Below are positions 33,184 to 40,988 of a stretch of 51,103 nucleotides of DNA, in pieces (the first letter of the stretch is position 1; each line of letters begins with the position of its first letter). Source of the stretch: Lentisphaeria bacterium UBA1732 (GTDB taxonomy: Bacteria; Verrucomicrobiota; Lentisphaeria; Victivallales; UBA1829); the NCBI GenBank assembly GCA_002315855.1, contig DCIG01000004.1:1-51103 (forward strand), given 5' to 3'. The position numbers and the translations under genes were made by a program. The notes below the pieces were generated by a model, which was not told where the DNA came from, did not search any database, and was given only the letters and a program-made list of their open reading frames with translations.

Positions 33184-35694
33184 TTATTCTTCGGGACGTT
33201 TCCGAATAGTGGAACGCGACGGAGGTTCCTGACGGGGGTCTTCCGGCCAGTTGTGCTTCGGATAACGCCCCCGCATGTCTTTCCGCACAAGGAAATAGGA
33301 GCCGTCCCAAAACGAATCCAGATCGCGCGTAATCTGCACCGTCCGCATGGCAGGGGACAGGAGGTCGAACGTCAGCGGGACACGTCCTCCGGCAAGTTTC
33401 GGAGTATGCGCCAACCCGAAAACCTCCTGCAATTTCACCCGCACAACGGGGGTCTTCGGGTCGGCATAATCAATGCGAATGCGCGAGCCGCCGGGAGCAG
33501 AAAAACGCTCCGGAGCAAGTTTATCCATTGCCGCCAGCGCACTGCCCGCCAGATTTGAGGCAAAAATGCTCCGGAAATCAAGAGTCTGCAAACGGTCCAG
33601 CCGGCTGATGCCAGCAAGATACGGCGCAAGCCAATCTTCCAGCGTGTTCAGGAGCGTTTCATCAGAGCAGTCCGGGTACTCCTCATATCCTGCACAATGC
33701 AGGAAATGAATCCGGTAAACGAACTCCCGAACCGAAGTCGAAAACGGCAGGAAATCAATCCCCGCCCTGCGAATCACGGACAGCAGGAAAGGAGCAGTAT
33801 CATCGTCTTCCCGTATGCCTGCCGGCTTCCGCGCCACCGTTACAGAACCAATCGCACGGTTTTCAAACGCCCTTACACATTTCGCCTCATCGTCCCAGCT
33901 CAAACGCCGTTCCGTGCGGAATATTTCCGGCAGAAAACGTTCCAGCATTTTCACATTCACAGGCAAAGCCAGGAAGATACACGGATGTTCGGAAGTACCC
34001 CCGGCATCGGCAATCACCAGATATTCATGCTCCCGCAAACCATCCCCGCCCCGAAGTTTTGCGGTCAATCCGTTCGACATCACATATTCCAAAGAACCGT
34101 TTTCCCGCCGCCGTCCAATCCGGTCGGGGAATGCCGCCGCCAGAATCAGCCCCGCCTCAAATCCGGCAGGGAAAGGCTCAAGTATCCGGCCCCGTTTTGG
34201 AGGAAGTTTCTCCTGAAGCTGACGACACACCTGACGCATTCGCGCAAGCACAGCCCCATCCGCCGCCTCGCGTGATTCGCCATGAAGCGAGTTCAGACGC
34301 GTCCCTAAATCCGCACCCGGTGCTGAAATCAGCGGATCGCGGTCCGACAAAATCGCCGCAAGCTCAATCGCGGTCCGCCCTGCCCCGTGTTCTTCGGCAA
34401 ACAAAACAGCATGTGCCAGACGCGGATGCACCGGAAATTCATGCAAACGTTTTCCATGAGCCGTAATCATGCCGCGCGCATCGGTCGCGCCCAGCGAAAA
34501 AAGCAGTTGATACGCATAATCCAGCTTCACTTCAGGAGGCGGCGTCATCCAGCGGAGTTTCGCCACATCTTCGCGCGGGATTCCCCATTCCGCCAGTTCC
34601 AGCGTCATTTCGGTCAAATCCGCCTGTTCCATCTCCGGGACCGTATAATCCGCCATGCCGTTCTGCTCAAATTCATGCCACAACCGCCAGCAAACACCAG
34701 CGGCGGTACGTCCCGCACGTCCCCGGCGCTGTTCTGCGGATGCCTTCGGGATTCGCACCGTCCTCAGCTTGTCCATTCCGGCAGACGGTGAAAAAAACGG
34801 CTTGCGCATCAGTCCCGTATCGACCACGATTCGCACACCGGGGATTGTGATACTTGTTTCCGCCACGGGTGTCGCCAGAATAATCCGCCTTGTGCCGGGA
34901 TGAGGCTGAAACACCATATCCTGTGCTTGTGCGGGGAGATTGCCGTACAGCGGCAAAACTTTCACATCCGCCGCAGTCCATGAGTTCAAAGCCGCCGCCA
35001 TCCGCCTGATTTCCGCCTCACCGGGCAGGAACACAAGCGCATCGCCATCATGTTCCCCGATTGCCTGTTTCACAGTCCGCACCGCATGGGGAATCAGGTC
35101 ATCACGCGAGGCCGGTGCCGAATAATGCACAGGCACATCGAAACACCGCCCGGCAGAATGTACAACCGGGGTATTTTCGCCCAGCAGTACAGCCGCATTT
35201 CCGGCATCCATCGTGGCAGACATAATCACCAGCTTCAAATCGGGGCGGAATACCTGTTTCACCTCAAGAGCCAGCGTCAAAGCCAAATCTGCGTGCAGAC
35301 TGCGTTCATGAAATTCATCGAAAACAACCAGCCCCACGCCATCCAGAGACGGATCATCACGCATCATTCCCGTCAGAACAGCCTCGGTTACGACCTCGAT
35401 TTTCATTGTTTTCGAGACTGCGCGCTCAAATCTCGTCCTGAAACCGACAGTCTGTCCGACCTGCTCTCCAAGCAGCTGTGCCATTCTGCGAGCGGCCGCT
35501 CTCACAGCGATTCTGCGAGGTTCCAGCATGACAATCCGCTGTTCCTGCAAGGACGCAAGCTCGCACAAAGCCAGCGGCACCACGGTACTTTTTCCTGCGC
35601 CCGGTTCTGCGGTCAGGACAAGCGCCCCCGCCGTTTCGACCTTGCGGCAGATTTCAGGGAGAGCCGCCTCAATGGGTAATCCTGTATGAATCAT
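33184..35694 (-). CDS. hrpB: ATP-dependent helicase HrpB
   Basis: A DEAH/RHA-type RNA helicase-like protein of the HrpB family, 836 residues. It has Walker A GAGKST at 32-37, the Walker B DEFH at around 124 (VVFDEFHERS), SAT, and TPVAETSITIPGVRIVVDTG plus RRGRAGRTAAGVCWRL of the second RecA domain, then the HA2 and HrpB C-terminal domains (ending SPAMRTVQITRDLDSFW). HrpB's substrate is poorly known in bacteria; a ribonucleoprotein or mRNA role is assumed. The start overlaps the stop of the sirtuin gene (ATGA), and no separate ribosome binding site is seen, so translation depends on coupling. Confidence 0.95.
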   Translation of the reverse strand: MIHTGLPIEAALPEICRKVETAGALVLTAEPGAGKSTVVPLALCELASLQEQRIVMLEPRRIAVRAAARRMAQLLGEQVGQTVGFRTRFERAVSKTMKIEVVTEAVLTGMMRDDPSLDGVGLVVFDEFHERSLHADLALTLALEVKQVFRPDLKLVIMSATMDAGNAAVLLGENTPVVHSAGRCFDVPVHYSAPASRDDLIPHAVRTVKQAIGEHDGDALVFLPGEAEIRRMAAALNSWTAADVKVLPLYGNLPAQAQDMVFQPHPGTRRIILATPVAETSITIPGVRIVVDTGLMRKPFFSPSAGMDKLRTVRIPKASAEQRRGRAGRTAAGVCWRLWHEFEQNGMADYTVPEMEQADLTEMTLELAEWGIPREDVAKLRWMTPPPEVKLDYAYQLLFSLGATDARGMITAHGKRLHEFPVHPRLAHAVLFAEEHGAGRTAIELAAILSDRDPLISAPGADLGTRLNSLHGESREAADGAVLARMRQVCRQLQEKLPPKRGRILEPFPAGFEAGLILAAAFPDRIGRRRENGSLEYVMSNGLTAKLRGGDGLREHEYLVIADAGGTSEHPCIFLALPVNVKMLERFLPEIFRTERRLSWDDEAKCVRAFENRAIGSVTVARKPAGIREDDDTAPFLLSVIRRAGIDFLPFSTSVREFVYRIHFLHCAGYEEYPDCSDETLLNTLEDWLAPYLAGISRLDRLQTLDFRSIFASNLAGSALAAMDKLAPERFSAPGGSRIRIDYADPKTPVVRVKLQEVFGLAHTPKLAGGRVPLTFDLLSPAMRTVQITRDLDSFWDGSYFLVRKDMRGRYPKHNWPEDPRQEPPSRSTIRKRPEE

Positions 35695-36464
35695 GCTTGC
35701 ACTGCGAGCCGTTTTTTCACTTCATCAACCAGAAGCGGCATCACCTCGCCCGCTTTTCCTTTCAAATGCACATCGGTGATTCGGTGCGTGAATGCAGAAT
35801 CAGCAGGATTGACCTCAATGATGAACGCGCCGTGATCATGAGCCTCGTATGGAATATCACATGCCGGCATTACTTCGCCCGTAGTGCCGCACACCAGCAC
35901 GACCTGCGCCTGAGCCGCCGCCGCGTATGCTTTTCGATTTTCGCTTGTCGGAATGCCTTCTCCGTAAAAGACGATATCGGGTTTCAGGGCAGAATTGCAG
36001 TTCCGGCACAACGGAATTTCAGGAGCCAGCACGTCAGCCGAAGCGGCAACCGTATTCATGCACCGCGGGCAAATCAGCCGCGCCAGTGTGCCGTGATACT
36101 CCACCACATCCGTGGAGCCGGCAGCCTGGTGCAAACCATCAATATTCTGCGTAACCAGAGCAAATGCCACACCCATTTTCTGAAGTTCGGCACATGCGAA
36201 ATGAGCAGGATTCGGCTTGGCCTGCCCGAAATGATCGTAAAAAATTTCCTTGATTTTCCGCCAGGATGCGCGGGTATGCGCCATATAGTGATCAATCTCG
36301 ATGAAGCTCGGATCAACCACATTCCACAATCCGTTCTCTCCCCGGAATGCCGGAATCCCGCTTTCAATGGAAATCCCGGCCCCCGTGAAAATCAGCATTT
36401 TTTTGCGATTTGCGATCACATCCGCCGCCTGACGGATCAACTCCATATCGGTAAATGAATTCAT
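35691..36464 (-). CDS. cobB: NAD-dependent protein deacylase (Sir2/CobB)
   Basis: A bacterial sirtuin, removing acyl groups from lysines with NAD+. From ATG 36464 it is 257 residues. Motifs: FTGAGISIESGIPAFRG for NAD binding, TQNIDGLHQAAG, the catalytic His in EYHGTL, a four-cysteine zinc site (CPRC and CRNC), and CGTTGEVMPA in place of the usual GTS.xVxPA. AAGGTG lies seven bases upstream of ATG. It is coupled to hrpB by a four-base overlap. No clear promoter could be fixed in the 233-base gap to ompH. Confidence 0.93.
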   Translation of the reverse strand: MNSFTDMELIRQAADVIANRKKMLIFTGAGISIESGIPAFRGENGLWNVVDPSFIEIDHYMAHTRASWRKIKEIFYDHFGQAKPNPAHFACAELQKMGVAFALVTQNIDGLHQAAGSTDVVEYHGTLARLICPRCMNTVAASADVLAPEIPLCRNCNSALKPDIVFYGEGIPTSENRKAYAAAAQAQVVLVCGTTGEVMPACDIPYEAHDHGAFIIEVNPADSAFTHRITDVHLKGKAGEVMPLLVDEVKKRLAVQA

Positions 36465-36502
36465 AAATTTCACCTTATTCTTGAAAAAGTTCAGTTTTTC
36501 TA

Positions 36503-36531
36503 TTTAAAAGTACGTGCTTTGGATGTATATT
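36503..36531 (+). promoter_or_regulatory. Promoter of the ompH operon
   Basis: TTTAAA at 36503-36508, 17-base spacer ending GGATG, TATATT at 36526-36531. The GGATG-TATATT ending is also found in the purB promoter. Confidence 0.5.
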
Positions 36532-36581
36532 TCAAGGAACAAATTGTTTTTCAGGACAATTTTTCGGAAAAACCTATCAAA

Positions 36582-36622
36582 AGAGCTTTTCCAAAATCCT
36601 GCGGGAGCTTTGGAGTCAGTTC
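36582..36622. repeat. Dispersed palindromic repeat, full diverged copy
   Basis: It reads AGAGCTTTTCCAAAATCCTG then CGGGAGCTTTGGAGTCAGTT, matching the 47576-47617 copy on the opposite strand in both arms and in the central CCTGCGGG(G)AGCTTTG. It lies in the leader of ompH, between promoter (36531) and start (36698). Confidence 0.6.
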
Positions 36623-36697
36623 ACAAACATTGTTTTTCCGTGAATGCGTCTCCGTTCTGCGCTTTTTTATCTTTCTGAACTTACAGGAGAATTTTTT

Positions 36698-37327
36698 ATG
36701 AAATGCAAGAAATTTCTGCTCGTTTTGTTTATCGCCGTCTTCAGCTTCGCTGTTGTTCATGCTGCCGATGATGTCAAAATCGCCGTTGTCGATATGCAGA
36801 AAGTCTTTGACAACTACGAGAAAACAAAAAATATTGAGTTGAAACTCAATCAGCAGATGGATGTTTACAAGGAATACCTTGCCCAGCTCAATCAGCAGTA
36901 TCAGAACATCAACAAGCAGTTCACCGAAGCCCGTGATGCATCCCAGAATATACTGCTTTCCATAGCCGAACGCGAAAGCAAGCGTCAGAAAGCCCAGCAG
37001 CTCTATGAATCGCTCCAGTTGAAAGAACAGGAGGTCAAGTCCTACGCGGATGACCGCAAGGCGCAAATTACAAAACTATACGATGACATGCGCAATGAAG
37101 TCATTGATGAAATCAAGCAGTGCGTCCGCACAAAAGCCGTCCTTGCCGGTTATCTCCTTGTGCTGGACCTCTCCGGGGCTTCCTTGAATGAACTCAGCAC
37201 CGTCATCTACTACCAGAACAATCTGGATATTACCGAATCCGTGATTCAGGATTTGAATCGCGGATACCGCAAAAATGCCGCCGATCCGGTCAATGCCGCC
37301 TCAAAAAAAGACGCAGCATCCAAATAA
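36698..37327 (+). CDS. OmpH/Skp-family periplasmic chaperone
   Basis: The 209-residue protein starts at ATG 36698 after CAGGAGA. A signal peptide runs to about residue 22 (FSFAVVHA-AD). The mature chain begins KIAVVDMQKVFDNYEKTK, as in Skp/OmpH, and has a long coiled-coil region from about 45 to 140. It helps to escort outer-membrane proteins across the periplasm. The C-terminal part (about 140-195) contains a short hydrophobic segment and a Lys/Ala-rich tail. lpxD follows after 50 bases, the same order as the skp-lpxD cluster of Proteobacteria, supporting the assignment and an outer membrane. Confidence 0.88.
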   Translation: MKCKKFLLVLFIAVFSFAVVHAADDVKIAVVDMQKVFDNYEKTKNIELKLNQQMDVYKEYLAQLNQQYQNINKQFTEARDASQNILLSIAERESKRQKAQQLYESLQLKEQEVKSYADDRKAQITKLYDDMRNEVIDEIKQCVRTKAVLAGYLLVLDLSGASLNELSTVIYYQNNLDITESVIQDLNRGYRKNAADPVNAASKKDAASK

Positions 37328-37377
37328 CGGCATTCGCATAAAAGACAAATCACTCTTCCCCGAAAGGAGATTTACAC

Positions 37378-38433
37378 ATGAGTCAGGAATATTCCGCTTC
37401 CGCTATCGCAGAAATGATTCAAGGCACCATCAAAGGCAATGCCGACAGCGTCATCCATGCGGTCAATTCACTGAGACTTGCCGAACCCGGCGAACTTTCT
37501 TTCGTGAACACCCCCAAGCATCTGCCCGAACTCCGCGTCTGCAAAGCATCCATCGTACTTGTTCCTACCGACTGGGGACACGAACCCGAAGACGGACAGA
37601 CCTTGATTCTGTGCGCCGATCCGGACAAAGCATTCTCCAAACTCTGCGGCATTTTCGCGCCGCCTCCGCTGAACCTTCCCCCCGGCACAATTCATCCGAC
37701 AGCCTTTGTTGATCCCACAGCCCAGCTTGCAGAAGACGTTTACGTCGGTCCGAATGCGGTAATCATGGAAGGTGCAGTCATTGGGAAAGGCACCCGCATT
37801 TGCGCTTGCTCCTACGTCGGTCAATTCTCCAGAATCGGTGAAAACTGCATTCTTCATCCGGGAGCACGCGTTCTGCACCGCTGTATCCTCGGCAAACGCG
37901 TTTTACTGCACAGCGGAGTTGTAATCGGGGCGGATGGATTCGGTTACAATCCCACGTTCCGCGGTCTGGTCAAAGTCCCGCAGAATGGCATTGTCAAAAT
38001 TGACGATGACGTGGAAGTCGGCGCAAACAGCACCATCGACCGCGCCCGTTTCGGCATTACATGGATTAAGAAGGGTGTGAAAATCGACAATCTCGTCCAA
38101 GTCGGACACAACGTCATCATCGGCGAATCGTCCGTCTTGATTGCACAGTCCGGTGTTGCCGGCAGTGCTGAACTCGGCCGCGGCGTCGTTCTGGCGGCGA
38201 AAGCCGGCGTCAACGGTCATATCACCATGGGCGATGGCTCCAAAGTCCTCGGCTGCTCTGCCGCGCAGAAGAGTGTCGCCCCCGGCGATACCGTCTACGG
38301 CGTACCGGGAGAAAATCAGAAGGACTACCTCGAACGCTTCGTCCTGCCCACGCGCGTCCGCAAAATGAAAGAACGCCTCGAAAAACTCGAAAAAGAGCTG
38401 GACGAACTCAAAAAAGGACTTGCAAATGAATAA
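37378..38433 (+). CDS. lpxD: UDP-3-O-(3-hydroxyacyl)glucosamine N-acyltransferase
   Basis: LpxD adds the amide-linked hydroxyacyl chain in lipid A synthesis. The 351-residue protein has the N-terminal uridine-binding domain, followed by hexapeptide repeats of a left-handed beta-helix from about 105, GADGFGYNPTFRG, the catalytic VQVGHNVIIGE with His at 244 and a C-terminal coiled tail (KMKERLEKLEKELDELKKG). AAAGGAG precedes the ATG by seven bases. Its last eight bases overlap the start of nadA. It indicates that the organism makes lipopolysaccharide-type lipid A. Confidence 0.96.
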   Translation: MSQEYSASAIAEMIQGTIKGNADSVIHAVNSLRLAEPGELSFVNTPKHLPELRVCKASIVLVPTDWGHEPEDGQTLILCADPDKAFSKLCGIFAPPPLNLPPGTIHPTAFVDPTAQLAEDVYVGPNAVIMEGAVIGKGTRICACSYVGQFSRIGENCILHPGARVLHRCILGKRVLLHSGVVIGADGFGYNPTFRGLVKVPQNGIVKIDDDVEVGANSTIDRARFGITWIKKGVKIDNLVQVGHNVIIGESSVLIAQSGVAGSAELGRGVVLAAKAGVNGHITMGDGSKVLGCSAAQKSVAPGDTVYGVPGENQKDYLERFVLPTRVRKMKERLEKLEKELDELKKGLANE

Positions 38434-39331
38434 TCTGCAAGAAGAAATCCTGCGACTCAAAAAGGAAACAGGAACCGTCATCCTCGCTCACAATTACGTG
38501 GCGGCTGAAATTCAGGATGTCGCGGATTTCTGCGGAGACTCCCTCGAACTCAGCATCAAGGCGAAACAATCCAATGCGAAACGCATGGTCTGCTGCGGCG
38601 TCCGCTTCATGGCGGAAACCGCAAAAATTCTTTCGCCCGATTCAGTCGTGCTTCTCCCTAATTCCGATGCCGGATGCCCCATGGCGGACATGGTGAATCC
38701 CGCTCAAATCGCAGAGTACCGCAAAGCTCATCCCGATACCTTCCTCGTGGCGTATGTGAATACCACCGCAGAAACCAAAGCGGAAGTAAACTGCTGCTGC
38801 ACTTCAGGGAATGCGGACCGCGTCATCGGCGATTTGGCCTCTCAGCCCGACATCACTTTTCTGCCGGACCGCAACCTCGGAGCCAATGTTTCCGGTCAGC
38901 TTGCCCGCGCCATGAACCTCTGGAACGGCTGCTGTCCCGTACATGATGCCGTAACTCCGGAGATGATAAAACAAGCCCGTACCGCCCATCCTGCCGCAGA
39001 GATTCTGGTGCATCCTGAATGCCGCCCCGAAGTCGTGAAACTGGCGGATCATGCACTCAGCACCGGGGCGATTCTCAAGCATGCAACAGCTTCTCCCTGC
39101 ACGGAATTTGTCATCGGCACCGAATGCGGCATTCTTCATCGTCTCCGCAAAGAAAATCCGGGGAAAGTTTTCTATGAACTGGAACCGCGCATTCTCTGCC
39201 GCGACATGAAGAAAATCACGCTGGAAAATCTCCGCGATGCACTTTCGGGCAAAGCGGAAGAAATCATCTTATCCCGCGAATTGATGGACAAAGCCCGTTC
39301 TCCCATCGAAAAGATGCTTGCCATACGGTAA
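38426..39331 (+). CDS. nadA: Quinolinate synthase
   Basis: NadA condenses iminoaspartate and DHAP to quinolinate for NAD synthesis using a 4Fe-4S cluster. The 301-residue protein shows AHNYVAAEIQDVADFCGDSLELS, CCGVRFMAETAKIL, NTTAETKAEVNCCCTSGNA, the HPECRPEVVKLADHALSTG block and ATASPCTEFVIGTECGILHRL with the final cluster Cys. It is of the compact (about 300) class. The start is ATG at 38426 after AAAAGGAC inside the lpxD end. It ends at a terminator at 39372. nadB and nadC are not in the window. Confidence 0.96.
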   Translation: MNNLQEEILRLKKETGTVILAHNYVAAEIQDVADFCGDSLELSIKAKQSNAKRMVCCGVRFMAETAKILSPDSVVLLPNSDAGCPMADMVNPAQIAEYRKAHPDTFLVAYVNTTAETKAEVNCCCTSGNADRVIGDLASQPDITFLPDRNLGANVSGQLARAMNLWNGCCPVHDAVTPEMIKQARTAHPAAEILVHPECRPEVVKLADHALSTGAILKHATASPCTEFVIGTECGILHRLRKENPGKVFYELEPRILCRDMKKITLENLRDALSGKAEEIILSRELMDKARSPIEKMLAIR

Positions 39332-39371
39332 CGACGCTTCAACATTGTCTGAACAATCTATTATTTATTAC

Positions 39372-39403
39372 GCCGTGTTTTCGCATTGGGGACACGGCTT
39401 TTT
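39372..39403 (+). terminator. Rho-independent terminator
   Basis: GCCGTGT pairs with ACACGGC around a 13-base loop, then TTTTT. It closes the ompH-lpxD-nadA transcript. Confidence 0.8.
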
Positions 39404-39443
39404 AATCATGCGAAAGCAAGCGCAATGCACTGCATACAGCCCT

Positions 39444-40298
39444 TTATTTCTTTTCGCCTCCGCAAAGTGCCGCCCCCGTGCTTGCCGTCATCACGCACAC
39501 GATTGCAAGCCACTGCATCCAGCTTAATTTCTCCCCCACAAAAACAAACCCGAAAAAAGCACCGATGGCAGGCTGAAGACTTTGAAGCACACTGAATGTT
39601 TTTCCCGGAATCTTCTTCATCGAAATCAAATCCAGCGTAAACGGCAGTACGCTGGCAAAGAACGCCACTCCGAAACCAAGTCCAAGCCCCTCCCAGGTCA
39701 GATGAAACAAGTCTCCGCTGCTCAAACCGAACGGCAGTACCAGCAGTGTCGCCACCAGCATACCGCAGCTGACCGCATCCGAATTGCGAATCTTCCCTGA
39801 AATTTTCTCTGCCGCCACGATATACAACGCCCAGGAAATACCCGCTGTCGCCACAAAAAACACGCCTGTCATGTCGATTGCATGATGTCCCCCGGTCCAT
39901 GGAACAATCATCAGAATCCCCGCTCCGGCCAGCACCGCCCAGATGAAGTCCGTTATCTTCCGCGAAGAAATCAATGCCAGACACAACGGACCGGAAAACT
40001 CCAGCGTTACCCCTACCCCAAGCGGAATCCGCTGAATCCCGTAGTAAAACAGCAGGTTCATCCCGCCGATGGACAATCCGTAGAACAGAATGTACACCCA
40101 TTGTTTCAGCGTCAGCTTCATAATCTTCGGACGGTGAATCAGCATCAGGATAATTCCCGCCAATCCGACGCGCAGGGTTACCGCCCCCGCCGCTCCGGTT
40201 ACACGAAAGAGGTGTTTGACGATGGACGACCCGCCCTGTACGCTGAACATCGATGCCAGAACTGCCAGAATCGCAACTTTTTTATTGACTTGCATCAT
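39444..40298 (-). CDS. EamA-family transporter (RhtA-like)
   Basis: The 284-residue protein has about ten hydrophobic helices and two EamA repeats of the drug/metabolite transporter superfamily. MNLLFYYGIQRIPLGVGVTLEFSGPL and the later ALYIVAAEKIS are close to RhtA, the homoserine/threonine exporter. It likely effluxes amino acids or related metabolites across the inner membrane. The final segment (SFxGFVFVGEKLSWMQWLAI) is a typical second-repeat end. It starts 15 bases after the terminator of the lipoprotein gene and reads the same way; no promoter of its own was identified. Confidence 0.88.
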   Translation of the reverse strand: MMQVNKKVAILAVLASMFSVQGGSSIVKHLFRVTGAAGAVTLRVGLAGIILMLIHRPKIMKLTLKQWVYILFYGLSIGGMNLLFYYGIQRIPLGVGVTLEFSGPLCLALISSRKITDFIWAVLAGAGILMIVPWTGGHHAIDMTGVFFVATAGISWALYIVAAEKISGKIRNSDAVSCGMLVATLLVLPFGLSSGDLFHLTWEGLGLGFGVAFFASVLPFTLDLISMKKIPGKTFSVLQSLQPAIGAFFGFVFVGEKLSWMQWLAIVCVMTASTGAALCGGEKK

Positions 40299-40313
40299 AC
40301 TCTGTTTTTGAAA

Positions 40314-40350
40314 TTAAAAAAACTCTTCCCCGAAAACACGGAGAAGAGCT
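40314..40350 (-). terminator. Rho-independent terminator
   Basis: On the minus strand AGCTCTTC-T-CCG pairs with CGG-G-GAAGAGTT, loop TGTTTT, then a T-run. It closes the small lipoprotein gene. Confidence 0.85.
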
Positions 40351-40375
40351 GATACACGAATCATTCAGGTCAAAA

Positions 40376-40741
40376 TCAGAACTGAATATCGCTGTAGGCA
40401 ATCGTGCGACCGAGTTCGCTGCTCAGAGCTTCGGCGATGGAGGCTTCATCCATGGATTCCAGATGAATGGCAGTCATCTTGCTCAAATCCGGCTGACCGT
40501 CCACGAAAGACACTTCATCAGCAGAATAGTACATCGTGTGATTGTTTGCATCAATGATCAGTGCAACAACGCCCGGAATGATGCCGAGCAGCAGGAAGCA
40601 GCAGTCAACCGCAACAACCACAACGTCCAGCTTATCGGACGGAGTGCGATTGATGCGTTCCTTGTGCATAAGAGTACCGCAGCCGCTGAAAACGAAAGCG
40701 ACTACTGCGGCCAACGAAACGGAAAGAATACGGCGAGCCAT
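40376..40741 (-). CDS. Small lipoprotein of unknown function
   Basis: From ATG 40741 (AAAGGAG seven bases before) this gives 121 residues with a lipoprotein signal ending FSGC (Cys21). The mature part has CGTLMHKERIN, then a hydrophobic stretch around residues 36-60 (VVVVAVDCCFLLLGIIPGVVALIID), and a soluble C-terminus. The CGTLM start and following hydrophobic hairpin recall the YceK/YidQ-type small lipoproteins, but I cannot claim homology. A longer reading frame to 40981 crosses the promoter and is not used. Promoter at 40863-40890 and own terminator: a single-gene transcript. Confidence 0.8.
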   Translation of the reverse strand: MARRILSVSLAAVVAFVFSGCGTLMHKERINRTPSDKLDVVVVAVDCCFLLLGIIPGVVALIIDANNHTMYYSADEVSFVDGQPDLSKMTAIHLESMDEASIAEALSSELGRTIAYSDIQF

Positions 40742-40862
40742 GTTTTTTCTCCTTTGTGAATATTTTTGAACGGGATATTCCGCAGAGTCTTTCAGGTGCG
40801 GAAAACGTTGTTTGAATTTCGTCTGCATCTTCCAAAGACAAAACAGAAAGATACAATTCATT

Positions 40863-40890
40863 AATATATTGCATTTCACGTTTTTTTCAA
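40863..40890 (-). promoter_or_regulatory. Promoter of the small lipoprotein gene
   Basis: TTGAAA (40890-40885), 16-base spacer, TATATT (40868-40863) on the minus strand. Confidence 0.6.
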
Positions 40891-40988
40891 GAAAAAACGC
40901 TTTTTTTCCGGCAAGATTGTTCAGGGAAAGCTTACCAGACGCATCTGCACCTGCAATCATCGAATGTCTCCGATTGCGCATTTTTCAT

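Noticed and set aside
40876..40911. Inverted T/A-rich hairpin CGTTTTTT...AAAAAACG with a T-run
   Set aside because: Resembles a terminator on the plus strand, but no plus-strand gene ends there; it overlaps the lipoprotein promoter on the other strand, so it is probably AT-rich chance pairing.
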